DNA from: Pseudomonas benzenivorans
GTDB taxonomy: Bacteria > Pseudomonadota > Gammaproteobacteria > Pseudomonadales > Pseudomonadaceae
Assembly (NCBI RefSeq): GCF_024397895.1
Contig: NZ_CP073346.1
Coordinates: 2,542,001-2,606,000, forward strand
Length of the DNA: 64,000 bases
Reading direction: 5' to 3'
The position numbers and the translations under genes are program-made. Below, in pieces: positions 1 through 7,852 of the stretch. The stretch's first letter is position 1, and every line of letters begins with the position of its first letter. The notes under the pieces were generated by a model, which was not told the DNA's origin, did no database searches, and worked only from the letters and a program-made list of their open reading frames with translations.

Positions 1-1487
1 ACAGCGGCCATGGCGTCCAGGGCGTTATGCAACAGGTTGAGCAGCACCTGCTCGAGGCGAATGGCGTCGCCCAGCACCTGCACGCCGGCGTCGACTTCGC
101 GGCGCAGTTCCACCTGCTCGTTGCGCAGGCGCGGCGCCAGCAGCAACAGGGCCTGCTCCAGCACCTCGCTCAGGCGCAGGCGCTCGCTGAGGCCGGCCGG
201 GCTCTTGCGGGCGAAGGTCTTGAGGTGGCCGGTGAGCTTCGCCATGCGCTGCAACAGACCGTCGATGCGCTGCAGGCCCTCGCGCGCATCATCCTGACGG
301 CCGCTGTCGAGCAGCAGGCGCAGGCTGCCCAGCTGCATCTGCATGGCGGTCAGCGGCTGGTTGATCTCATGGGCCATGGCCGCCGACATCTGCCCCAGGG
401 CCGCCATCTTCGCCGCGTGCACCAGGCCTTCCTGGGCCTCGCGCAGTTCCGCCGTGCGCAGCGTCACCTCTCGCTCCAGGCGCTCGCGGATGCCGGCCTG
501 CAGGCGCTGGTTGTTGCGCCGCTGGGCGAGGTAGAGCAGGAGGAAGGCCAGGGTCATCCACACCCCGGCGGCGGCCAGGCGATAGCTGCGCACGCTGTCG
601 ACCAGGCTCTGCGGCTCGACCAGCAGGTGCAGGGTCCACTCCTCCTCCGGCAGGGTCTGGCTCTGCCAGAGGTAGTCGCGGCTGCCGTCCGGCCCCTCCA
701 CCCGGCGCCACTCGGCACCCTCGTCGATGCGCCGACGCAGCACGCTGGGCAGCGGCTGCAGGGCCTGCTCGGCGTACTTGCGCACCTCCACCAGCTCGGC
801 GCGGTCGCCGTCGTCGAGTTCGCCGAGCACCCTGAAACGCCAGCCCGGACGGCTGCTGAGAATCACCACCGAATAGCCGTCGGCGACCAGCAGCACGCCG
901 GGCTGGGCGGCCCATTCGCGCTGCAGCTCGTCCAGCTCCAGCTTGACCACCAGCACCCCGAGCACGCCGCCGTCGTCGTCGCGCACCACGTGGGAAAGGA
1001 AGTAGCCGGGGATTCCGGTGGTCACGCCGACGGCGAAATAGCGTCCAGCCGACTGGCGCAGGGCGTCCTGAAAGTAGGGCCGGAAGGCGTAGTTGTTGCC
1101 GACGAAGCTGCTCCACTCGCTCCAGTTGCTCGCCGCCAGGGTGTCGCCGCGGCGATCGAGCAGGTACAGCACGTTGGAGCCGGCGGCGGCGTTGAGCTGC
1201 TCCAGGCGGCGATTGAGGCGGTCGCGCAGCGGCCGATCGGCCGGCGCGCGCAACAGCGACTTGATATCGCTGTCCAGGGCCAGCACCTCGGGTACCGAAC
1301 GAAAGCGCTCGACCAGGGTGTGCAGCGACTGCGCGTACAGCTGCAGTTGCCCGCGCGCCTCGCTGCTGCGCTCCTCCCAGGCGCGCCGCTCGGCATAGTG
1401 ACCGGCCAGCCAGGTACTGGCGAGCAGACCGCAGAGGATCAGCAACACGATGAAAACGACGCGGTAGCGCAGGAAAAAGGTGGGCAT
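1..1487 (-). CDS. DctB-like C4-dicarboxylate sensor histidine kinase (3' end outside window)
   Basis: Inner-membrane sensor kinase, start ATG at 1487 and still open at the window edge (about 495 residues visible). Seen: a TM segment at residues 5-27, a periplasmic sensory region of about 270 residues, a second TM at about 299-318, a coiled linker, and the HisKA H-box AMAHEINQPLTAM with the phospho-acceptor His at residue 373. The window ends within the N-box (NLLHNALDAMAA), so most of the ATPase domain is missing. Known for the family: DctB senses C4-dicarboxylates and activates the sigma54 activator DctD. A partner regulator would lie left of the window. Inference: it could control the TRAP operon at 20.1 kb, but it may serve a neighbour outside the window. 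The general class is certain; the DctB assignment rests on architecture and the H-box. Confidence 0.8.
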   Translation of the reverse strand, partial: MPTFFLRYRVVFIVLLILCGLLASTWLAGHYAERRAWEERSSEARGQLQLYAQSLHTLVERFRSVPEVLALDSDIKSLLRAPADRPLRDRLNRRLEQLNAAAGSNVLYLLDRRGDTLAASNWSEWSSFVGNNYAFRPYFQDALRQSAGRYFAVGVTTGIPGYFLSHVVRDDDGGVLGVLVVKLELDELQREWAAQPGVLLVADGYSVVILSSRPGWRFRVLGELDDGDRAELVEVRKYAEQALQPLPSVLRRRIDEGAEWRRVEGPDGSRDYLWQSQTLPEEEWTLHLLVEPQSLVDSVRSYRLAAAGVWMTLAFLLLYLAQRRNNQRLQAGIRERLEREVTLRTAELREAQEGLVHAAKMAALGQMSAAMAHEINQPLTAMQMQLGSLRLLLDSGRQDDAREGLQRIDGLLQRMAKLTGHLKTFARKSPAGLSERLRLSEVLEQALLLLAPRLRNEQVELRREVDAGVQVLGDAIRLEQVLLNLLHNALDAMAA

Positions 1488-1609
1488 GCACGGCTCGTGC
1501 TCGGAACGATGCCGGCATGGTAAGGCAATGCGCCGCCTGTTGCAGGCGCTGCTTTGTGCCGTGGAGCGTCAGCGCTATAGTCGGAAAAGTAGGAGCGGCC
1601 GGCAGGCGA

Positions 1610-2464
1610 ATGACCATGACACAGACGAATCAGGCAGGCACGCCACGCTTCTGGCGCGACCCGGCACTGCCGTTCATCGAGGCCCGCGACGTGCTGGATG
1701 GACGCCAGCTGTGTTACGCCAAGCACGCCCACGAGACCTTCTCCATCGGCGCCATCACCCGGGGCCGCAGCACCTACCTCAACGAGCGGGCGCAAGAGCG
1801 GATCGGCGCCGGCACCCTGGTGCTGATGAACCCGGGCGACGTGCACGCCTGCAACCCCATCGAGGGCCAGCCCTGGTCCTACCAGATGTTCTATGTCGAC
1901 GCGGCTTGGCTGACCGAGCTGCAACACCAGCTGGGCTTCAACCGCAATCATGGCTGGCAGCCCTTCTCGGCCATCCTCAACCAGGATCCCGGGCTCTACG
2001 CCGGCCTGACCGGCCTGTATCGCCTGCTCACCGACCCGCAGGCCGACACCCTGGGCAAGCACTGCGCCCTGCTGGCGTTCTTCGACGAGTTGCAACAGCG
2101 CCTGCAGCCGGCGCCCGCCAGGCGCCGCGACGACAATCCGCGCCTCGAGCTGGCCGCCGATTTCATCCACGCCCACTGCACCGAACCCCTGAAGCTGGAG
2201 GCGATCTGCGCCGCGGCCGGCCTCTCCCCCTCCTACCTGAGCCGCAGCTTTCGCCGCCGCTACGGCATGACCCCCCATGCCTACCTGATCAACAGCCGCA
2301 TCCAGTACGCCCAGGCCCGGCTCAGGCGTGGCGGCGAGATCGCCGAGGTGGCGCTGGCGGCCGGCTTCGCCGACCAGGCGCACCTGCAGCGCACCTTCAA
2401 GCAGCTGCTCGCCGCCACCCCCGGGCAATACCGCCGGGCCGGCGATCATGCCGCCAGCAGATAG
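1610..2464 (+). CDS. AraC-family transcriptional regulator
   Basis: 284-residue regulator. The N-terminal half is a cupin-like AraC sensing domain (residues about 20-160, with HAHETFSIG and the MNPGDVHA turn). The C-terminal ~100 residues are a double HTH AraC domain (LEAICAAAGLSPSYLSRSF, then IAEVALAAGFADQAHLQRTFK, PGQYRR). ATG 1610 is chosen over the upstream in-frame ATG at 1517 because homology begins after it; ATG 1616 is an alternative. It converges with the LysE exporter gene, the 3' ends overlapping by 19 bases. AraC regulators of this build commonly sit beside LysE exporters, so it probably controls that exporter. Confidence 0.9.
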   Translation: MTMTQTNQAGTPRFWRDPALPFIEARDVLDGRQLCYAKHAHETFSIGAITRGRSTYLNERAQERIGAGTLVLMNPGDVHACNPIEGQPWSYQMFYVDAAWLTELQHQLGFNRNHGWQPFSAILNQDPGLYAGLTGLYRLLTDPQADTLGKHCALLAFFDELQQRLQPAPARRRDDNPRLELAADFIHAHCTEPLKLEAICAAAGLSPSYLSRSFRRRYGMTPHAYLINSRIQYAQARLRRGGEIAEVALAAGFADQAHLQRTFKQLLAATPGQYRRAGDHAASR

Positions 2465-3036
2465 GCCGCCGAAGCCACCAGCAGCAGCGCCAGGCCGCGA
2501 TTGAACAGGCGCATGCGCCGCGGTGCCTGCAGGTACTGGCCCATAAGGGCCCCGGCATAGGCCCAACTGGCGATGGACAGGAAGCAGATGACGAAATACA
2601 GGGCGGCGAACTGGCCGATCAGCCCGAGTTCCCCCCCCGCCGCGTAGGCGCCCATGCCGGCCAGGGACGCCAGCCAGGCCTTGGGATTGAGCCACTGCAT
2701 CAGCGCGCCGCCGAACAGCGACGGTGCCTGTTGAGCGCTGCCGCCGTTCAGACGGCCATCATCGCGAGCCAGGCCGTAGGCCATGTACAGCAGGAAGGCG
2801 ACGCCCGACCAGCGGATCAACGCCTCCAGGAGGGGCCACTGGCTCAGCAGCCGCTGCAGGCCCAGGCCGATGGCCAACAGCAACAGGGTGAAGCCCAGGG
2901 TCGCCCCGGTCACATGGCGCAGACTGGCGCGCAGGCCATAGCGGGCGCCGGCACTCAGCGCCACAAGATTGACCGGACCGGGGGAAATCGAGGCGGCCAG
3001 GGCGAAGGCCGCCATGGAAAGCAGGATAGTCATCAT
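2446..3036 (-). CDS. LysE/RhtB-family amino acid exporter
   Basis: 196-residue membrane protein with about six hydrophobic segments and the family N-terminal signature SPGPVNLVALSAGARYGL. The internal motif QWLNPKAWLAS is also typical of LysE/RhtB carriers, which export amino acids or analogues across the inner membrane. Two adjacent ATGs (3036 and 3033) could start it. It is convergent with, and overlaps, the AraC gene. The substrate cannot be inferred from sequence. Confidence 0.9.
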   Translation of the reverse strand: MMTILLSMAAFALAASISPGPVNLVALSAGARYGLRASLRHVTGATLGFTLLLLAIGLGLQRLLSQWPLLEALIRWSGVAFLLYMAYGLARDDGRLNGGSAQQAPSLFGGALMQWLNPKAWLASLAGMGAYAAGGELGLIGQFAALYFVICFLSIASWAYAGALMGQYLQAPRRMRLFNRGLALLLVASAAYLLAA

Positions 3037-3162
3037 GCACCTACAACTGTCGTCAGAAGGAGGCTGCAGACTGACGCCGTTGCAGGTCGCGGTATTGAAG
3101 AAAAATGCCCTTCCCCGGTCCCGGCTTGAGCCAGGCCGGGGAAAGTCGCGGCTTGCCGCCGC

Positions 3163-4347
3163 TCAGGAATACAGGTCGGCGCGGGTCCAGGGCAGGTCGT
3201 GGCTGCCGTCGGCGCGGGGCTTGACCGCGAGAATCTGGTGCAGGCTCATCCAGCCCCGGGCGAAGCCGTAGGCGCAACCGGCCAGGTACAGCCGCCAGAT
3301 GCGCAGGGCCTGCTCCGGCACCAGCTGCGCGGCCTGCTCCAACTGGTCCTCCAAGCGTGCGCTCCAGTGCTCCAGGGTGCGCGCGTAGTGCAGCCGCAGG
3401 TTCTCCACATCGACCACCTCCAGGCCCGCCTCGCTGATCCGCGCGGTGATGGTGGCCAGGTGCGGCAGTTCGCCCTCGGGGAACACATAGCGTTCGATGA
3501 ACTCGCCGCCGCCGCGGGCCACCGGGCGGCCGTCGGTGTACTTGGCAGTGATGCCGTGGTTCATCACCAGGCCGCCGTCGCACACCGCGCCGAACAGGCG
3601 CTGGCAATACAGCGGCAGGTTGGCGTGGCCGACGTGCTCGAACATGCCGACGCTGACCACCTTGTCGAAGCGACCGTCCTGGGGCAGTTCGCGGTAGTCC
3701 AGCAGCTCCAGCTGCACCTGCCGCTCCAGGCCCTCGGCGGCTACCCGCTGACGGGCCAGATCCAGCTGCGCACGACTGAGGGTGATGCCGTACACCTCGA
3801 CGCCGAACTCGCGGGCGGCGAAGCGCGCCAGCCCGCCCCAGCCGCAGCCGACATCCAGCAGGCGCTCGCCCGGCTGCAGGCGCAGCTTGCGGCACAGGTG
3901 ACGCAGCTTGGCCTGCTGCGCCTGATGGATATCCTCGGTGCCGGTTTCGAAATAGGCGCAGGAGTAGATCAGCTCGCGGTCCAGCCAGAGCCCGTAGAAG
4001 TCGTTGGACAGGTCGTAGTGGTAGCTGATGGCGGCGGCATCGGTGTCCTTGTCGTGGGGCTGGAAGTCCGGCTCGACCGGTGCCTCATCGCCGATCAGCG
4101 CCTGGCTGAGGGCATCGCCGATCTCGATCACTTCGCTGATCGGGCCTTCCAGCTCGATGCGCCCCTCGACATAGGCGCCGCCCAGGGCATCCAGGCTCGG
4201 ATGGGCCAGCTGCGTCACCAGGCTCGGGTCCTTGACCACCAGGGTGACCCGTGGCTCTGGCCCGAGATCGATCTGCTTGCCATCCCACAGGCGCAAACGC
4301 AGGGGCAGTTGCAGGTCACGCAGATTTGCCGGCAGATACGCGAGCAT
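3163..4347 (-). CDS. cfa: Cyclopropane-fatty-acyl-phospholipid synthase
   Basis: 394-residue SAM-dependent enzyme that methylenates unsaturated acyl chains of membrane phospholipids. Seen: an N-terminal SCP2-like lipid-binding region (residues 1-95), the substrate motif YHYDLSNDFYGLWL (109-122), SCAYFE (129-134), SAM motif I LLDVGCGWGG (163-172) and MFEHVGH. Length matches the family. In pseudomonads such genes are usually RpoS-induced; I did not find a promoter I would defend. A short run upstream (4348-4428) separates it from bufC. Confidence 0.92.
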   Translation of the reverse strand: MLAYLPANLRDLQLPLRLRLWDGKQIDLGPEPRVTLVVKDPSLVTQLAHPSLDALGGAYVEGRIELEGPISEVIEIGDALSQALIGDEAPVEPDFQPHDKDTDAAAISYHYDLSNDFYGLWLDRELIYSCAYFETGTEDIHQAQQAKLRHLCRKLRLQPGERLLDVGCGWGGLARFAAREFGVEVYGITLSRAQLDLARQRVAAEGLERQVQLELLDYRELPQDGRFDKVVSVGMFEHVGHANLPLYCQRLFGAVCDGGLVMNHGITAKYTDGRPVARGGGEFIERYVFPEGELPHLATITARISEAGLEVVDVENLRLHYARTLEHWSARLEDQLEQAAQLVPEQALRIWRLYLAGCAYGFARGWMSLHQILAVKPRADGSHDLPWTRADLYS

Positions 4348-4428
4348 GGCACCTCCCTCCTCTCCACATCAGTGGAAAGAGTAGTTCAGAAGACCCGCCT
4401 GTCAGACCATCGGTTCCCCGAAAGCTGG

Positions 4429-5214
4429 CTAACCGCCATGCCGCTGCAGCAGCCCCTCGCTGAGCCATTGGCGCAACCAGCTGGCGGCCTGCAGCGGCGC
4501 GTTGTCGCCCAGCTCGCTGAGCTGCTCGCACAGCTCGGCGAAGTTCCAGCCCTCGTTCACCATGCCCTGCAGGGCCCGCTCCTCCTCGGGATTCAGGCTG
4601 CGGTAGTGGCTGACCAGGCCTTGGCGCCAGATCAGGCAGACATGGGCCTGGGGCAGCGCCAGGCTGCCGGGGAACGCCTCCTGCCCCTTGTGCGCCCGCC
4701 AGATCGCCAGGCTGTTGAAGCGGCACACCTGCCACTGCACGCTGGGCAACAGGCGCACCTGAAGGGCCGGCCACTCCTCCGGCGCCAGGCTGGCCATCCG
4801 CTCCAGGGTCAGGGGCTCGCCGGCCGGCGCGTCGAAGGCCAGGGTGAAGGCCCACTCCAGACGCGCCAGCTCGCCCAGGGGCGCGGCCTGTTGCGGCACC
4901 AGGTAGCCGTCGAGGAAGTCGGCCAGGCGATCGCCCAGCCAGCGCAGGCTGAAGTGGCGGGACGGATGGGCGTCGACATAGGCCTGGACCAGGGCGTCAA
5001 ACTCCTCGTCGCCGAGCCAGCCGTGCAGCGCGCCGTAATCGCCGCGCAAGGCTTCGAGCAGACGCGCCCGGTAGGCGTTGTGATAGATCGCCAGCCCCTG
5101 ATCGACATCCAGTGCCGGACTGCCGCGCAGGCTGCCGCGCAGCGCCGGACTGGCCTGCGCATCGCTGCCCAACAGGTAGTTTTCGATCTGCCGCTGCCAG
5201 TCGTTCAGAAGCAT
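4429..5214 (-). CDS. bufC: BufC-type DUF2063 DNA-binding-domain-like protein (bufferin maturation partner)
   Basis: 261-residue soluble protein of the DUF2063 family; seen are the N-terminal motif ENYLLG and the LAIYHNAYRARLLEAL block typical of the family, with no TM or signal peptide. Known: DUF2063 proteins (BufC/HvfC) partner DUF692 iron enzymes in maturing the small Cys-rich bufferin precursor, probably delivering the precursor. The ATG at 5214 lies 10 bases inside the end of bufB, and GGAGG precedes it, so the two genes are translationally coupled. Confidence 0.85.
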   Translation of the reverse strand: MLLNDWQRQIENYLLGSDAQASPALRGSLRGSPALDVDQGLAIYHNAYRARLLEALRGDYGALHGWLGDEEFDALVQAYVDAHPSRHFSLRWLGDRLADFLDGYLVPQQAAPLGELARLEWAFTLAFDAPAGEPLTLERMASLAPEEWPALQVRLLPSVQWQVCRFNSLAIWRAHKGQEAFPGSLALPQAHVCLIWRQGLVSHYRSLNPEEERALQGMVNEGWNFAELCEQLSELGDNAPLQAASWLRQWLSEGLLQRHGG

Positions 5215-6050
5215 GGTGATTCGGCCTCCAGAACCGCGGCCGCCACGGCGCGGGCCTTGCTCAATTCGTCGAGCAACTGCGCCAGCGGCGGGTAATGGTC
5301 GTCGCGCTCCAGCAGGGTCGCCACCGGGCCCAGCAGACCCAGGGTGCGCCCATAGAGCTGCCAGACCGGGTCGCTGACCGGCTGGTCGTGGGTGTCGATC
5401 AGGTAGCTGCCATAGTCGCTGTGTCCGGCCAGGTGCAACTGGCGGATGCGCTCGGCCGGCAGGCCGCTGATGAAGTCCCAGGGATCGAAGCCATGGTTAC
5501 GGGCGCTGACGTAGACGTTGTTGACGTCGAGCAACAGTTCGCAGCCGGTCAGTTCGGTCAGCGCGGCGAGGAATTGCCATTCGCTGAACTGGTCGTCGGC
5601 GCTGCGCAGGTAGCTGGAGACATTCTCCAGCACCAGCGGCCGCTCGATCACCTCCTGCACCTGGCGCACCCGCGCGGCGACGTGCTGCAGGCTCTCCTCG
5701 GTGAACGGCAGCGGCAGCAGGTCGTGCAGCTGATGGGCGCTGCCACGGCTCCAGCACAGGTGATCGGAGATCCAGGCCGGACGCACCCGATCCGCCAGGC
5801 GCTTGAGGCGCTGCAGGTAGTCGCGGTCCAGCGGGTGGGGACCGCCGATCGACAGCGACACGCCGTGCATTACCAACGGGTAATGTTCGCCGATGGCCTC
5901 CAGGTAGTAGAGCGGTTTGCCGCCCTCCACCAGGTAATTCTCGGAAACGACCTCGAACCAGTCGACCGCCGGCCGCTGCTCGAGAATCTCTTGGTAGTAA
6001 GGGGTGCGCAGGCCCAGGCCGAAACCCAGGCAGGCTGCATCATTGGGCAT
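5205..6050 (-). CDS. bufB: BufB-type DUF692 multinuclear non-haem iron oxidative enzyme (MNIO)
   Basis: 281-residue TIM-barrel-like DUF692 protein. Seen: GFGLGLRTPYYQEI near the N-terminus, WFEVVSENYLVEGG, VMHGVSLSIGG, WISDHLCW, LLLDVNNVYVSARNHG and HLAGHSDYG, which carry the His/Asp/Glu residues expected to bind the iron cluster. Known: MNIOs modify Cys residues of RiPP precursors; in bufferins they make copper-binding oxazolone/thioamide-type groups. ATG 6050 is chosen over the upstream in-frame TTG (6071) because AGGAGG sits five bases before it. It is coupled to bufC. The bufA gene expected directly upstream is represented by a relic tail and, 1.4 kb away, an intact copy. Confidence 0.9.
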   Translation of the reverse strand: MPNDAACLGFGLGLRTPYYQEILEQRPAVDWFEVVSENYLVEGGKPLYYLEAIGEHYPLVMHGVSLSIGGPHPLDRDYLQRLKRLADRVRPAWISDHLCWSRGSAHQLHDLLPLPFTEESLQHVAARVRQVQEVIERPLVLENVSSYLRSADDQFSEWQFLAALTELTGCELLLDVNNVYVSARNHGFDPWDFISGLPAERIRQLHLAGHSDYGSYLIDTHDQPVSDPVWQLYGRTLGLLGPVATLLERDDHYPPLAQLLDELSKARAVAAAVLEAESPCF

Positions 6051-6107
6051 GCCCGCCTCCTCTCCTTGCAAAACATGGACGGCCCCGCAGGGGCCACCCG
6101 ATGAGGG

Positions 6108-6179
6108 TCACTCGCCGACCGTACCGCCGGCCTCGCTGCACTCGCTCAGTGCGTCGGCGCCGTACAACGGCGGCGGAGC
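6108..6179 (-). pseudogene. Relic C-terminus of a second bufA-like gene
   Basis: Between bufB and the HD-GYP gene, a 23-codon open frame after an in-frame TAG (6180-6182) ends ALSECSEAGGTVGE then TGA. This aligns with the last residues of the intact BufA (TLAECNAARGKVGE): Leu, Glu, Cys, Ala, Gly, Val, Gly and Glu are shared. The surrounding DNA also matches the DNA around the bufA stop (ggtcactcgccgac shared). It has no start codon or signal sequence. Inference: this is the remainder of a bufA copy that once lay next to bufB. The rest of the gap, 6183-6270, holds nothing I recognise. Confidence 0.55.
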
Positions 6180-6270
6180 CTACTCAGCGATTAGAGTGGG
6201 CACAAGCGACGGCGTTACACCGGCGTTGACGGGCGCCTGGTGGCGAGGCCCGATCAGCTCCGCAGCGCAC

Positions 6271-7185
6271 TCAAGTCGCCAGCTGTCGTAGCGGCCGTGC
6301 GGAGTCCTGTACCAACTCGCCGATCAGTTGCTCATCGGCCTGCGGCGCAAGGTCGGCCGGGCTGCCGCGAACGCCGGTGGGCGTGGCCAGCAGACGTCCA
6401 TCGGCGTCGGCTTCGAGGCGATATTCACCGCCGCAGGAGCGGCAGTAGAGGCACTCGCCGGCCCGCTGATCGCGGCGCTGCACCAAGGTTGGCCCACACA
6501 TGACGCAGGTCTGCAGGGGAATGCCGAGGTCGCTGTGGCCGACGATGTGGTCGAGCTTTCCGGCCCGGCCCAGCTGGATAAAGCGTACCCCCAGTTCGGC
6601 GTCGAACTGCCGGCCGAGGTTACTCTCGATGATGCTCAGCGCCTCGTCGACTGCCATTCCGACCCGGTAGGGGCGGCTGCTGGTCATTGCATCGAAGGCA
6701 TCGCCAATGCCGACGATCCGCGCCATCGGCGGAATCTCGCCGCCCTTGAGGCCCAGTGGGTAGCCGCGTCCGTCCGGCCTTTCGTGATGCAGTCGCACCG
6801 CGTCGCCGACCAGCGCGGCCAAGGGGTGCCCGTGCAGCATGCGAAAGCCCACCTCCGGATGGGTCCTGATCACCGCATATTCGTCATCGCTGAGACTCGC
6901 CCGCTTGTTCAGGATCGCGTCCGGCATGCCGATCTTGCCGAGGTCATGGAGAAAGCCGCCGAGACTGATCTGGGCGACCTCGCCCTCGCCCAGACCGGCC
7001 TCTCGAGCCAGCAACTCGGCAAACCGCGAAACGCGCCACAGGTGCCCCCCCGTGTAGGGATCGCGGGCCTCCACCACCCAGGCCAGTGCCAGCAGGCTGG
7101 CCAGCAGTTGCGCCTGCGTTTCGCCACCGCTTGGCAGGCCGGCACCACCCCAGAGGGTGCGGTGCAAGAAATTCAGCAATCCCAT
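6271..7185 (-). CDS. HD-GYP domain protein with C-terminal zinc-ribbon-like Cys pairs (putative c-di-GMP phosphodiesterase)
   Basis: 304 residues. HD-GYP domain at about residues 30-210 with GGFLHDLGKIGMPD (metal-binding HD), the GYP motif HHERPDGRGYPLGLKGGEI, and IVGIGDAFDAMTSSRPYR. HD-GYP enzymes hydrolyse c-di-GMP. The C-terminal ~90 residues hold CVMC and CLYCRSCGG, two Cys pairs suggesting a zinc ribbon or other metal site. There is no receiver domain and no clear TM. ATG 7185 is preferred over TTG 7203 because GGGGAG lies seven bases upstream. It sits on the same strand between bufA and bufB. Inference: the Cys pairs could link metal status to c-di-GMP signalling, but that is untested. 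Confidence 0.85.
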   Translation of the reverse strand: MGLLNFLHRTLWGGAGLPSGGETQAQLLASLLALAWVVEARDPYTGGHLWRVSRFAELLAREAGLGEGEVAQISLGGFLHDLGKIGMPDAILNKRASLSDDEYAVIRTHPEVGFRMLHGHPLAALVGDAVRLHHERPDGRGYPLGLKGGEIPPMARIVGIGDAFDAMTSSRPYRVGMAVDEALSIIESNLGRQFDAELGVRFIQLGRAGKLDHIVGHSDLGIPLQTCVMCGPTLVQRRDQRAGECLYCRSCGGEYRLEADADGRLLATPTGVRGSPADLAPQADEQLIGELVQDSARPLRQLAT

Positions 7186-7244
7186 AACGGACTCCCCGGA
7201 CAAGGCGCTGCAGACAGCCTAGTCGCTCGTACGTCCGCAAGGCA

Positions 7245-7325
7245 CTAGGGCATATCGGAAGACCAGGTGCAGGCAACCAGCCCGCCTGCAGCCAGGGTGA
7301 AGAAATCACGACGATCCGGTGCCAT
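7245..7325 (-). CDS. 26-codon ORF resembling a truncated Tat/lipoprotein signal
   Basis: ATG at 7325, TAG at 7245-7247. The product begins MAPDRRDFFTLAAGGLVAC: twin Arg followed by a hydrophobic run and a lipobox-like Cys, then stops after six more residues. It lies between bufA and the HD-GYP gene on the same strand. Either it is the leftover start of an exported protein gene whose body was deleted, or a chance ORF. There is no strong ribosome site. Confidence 0.3.
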   Translation of the reverse strand: MAPDRRDFFTLAAGGLVACTWSSDMP

Positions 7326-7409
7326 AGACTCGTCCCTAGGGGAATGGGGAATGGGGAATAGTTGTTTGCTTGCCCGGAGGGCCGGCCGACACGGCCGGCC
7401 CCGCCGCGG

Positions 7410-7664
7410 TCACTCGCCGACTTTACCCCTGGCGGCATTGCACTCGGCCAGGGTCATGGTCTTGAAGCCCTGGCCCTTGCACGATCCCTGCCCTTTGCAG
7501 GCGTTGCTGGCGGTCTTGCAGTCGTTCTGGCCCTTGCAGGCGTTGACGCCATAGCAATGGATCTGGGCCTCCTCGGCGACGGCAACGGTGCTGGTCAGGC
7601 CAGCGAACAGGGTGGCGGCAGCAAAGGCCAGGGCGGCGCCGGTGGCGGCTGTCTTGGTATTCAT
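7410..7664 (-). CDS. bufA: BufA-type periplasmic bufferin precursor (Cys-rich RiPP metallophore)
   Basis: 84 residues: a Sec signal peptide (about residues 1-30, ending AVAEEA) followed by a Cys-rich core with repeated NACKGQ / SCKGQ units (HCYGVNACKGQNDC, SNACKGQGSCKGQGF) and a C-terminal LAEC. The core has six Cys in all. Known: bufferins are exported peptides whose Cys residues are modified by BufB/BufC and bind copper in the periplasm. The NACKGQ repeats suggest the BufA2 subfamily from memory. GAGGA precedes the ATG. It is separated from bufB by the HD-GYP gene, which is unusual. Confidence 0.85.
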   Translation of the reverse strand: MNTKTAATGAALAFAAATLFAGLTSTVAVAEEAQIHCYGVNACKGQNDCKTASNACKGQGSCKGQGFKTMTLAECNAARGKVGE

Positions 7665-7788
7665 GGAGTGATCCTCGAATAGTCTGATTGAGCCGATGAC
7701 ACCTCGGTGTGGGCCATCGGTACAGAACTAGAGGACGGGCTGCGGCCGGCGTTACAGGCCGGCGAAAAAATGCTCGCCCCGCTATGGC

Positions 7789-7823
7789 GGCGGGCGGCGG
7801 GCGGCGGGCGGCGGGCGGCGGGC
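7789..7823. repeat. Tandem repeat: five perfect GGCGGGC units
   Basis: Five contiguous copies of the 7-mer GGCGGGC lie in the intergenic DNA between the aldehyde dehydrogenase stop and bufA. A repeat of this kind can vary in copy number by slippage. It abuts a hairpin at 7819-7844. Confidence 0.8.
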
Positions 7824-7844
7824 AGCATTCGACCGTGCTGCCCG
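7819..7844 (-). terminator. Hairpin downstream of the aldehyde dehydrogenase gene
   Basis: CGGGCAGCA (7819-7827) pairs perfectly with TGCTGCCCG (7836-7844) across an 8-base loop, 9 bases after the stop of the aldehyde dehydrogenase gene. There is no T-run, so it may be a weak or Rho-assisted terminator or an mRNA 3'-end stabiliser. Confidence 0.5.
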
Positions 7845-7852
7845 CCGGTGGA

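Noticed and set aside
1480..3129. 549-codon plus-strand frame over the AraC/LysE pair
   Set aside because: Different frame from the AraC gene and antisense to LysE; composition typical of a shadow.
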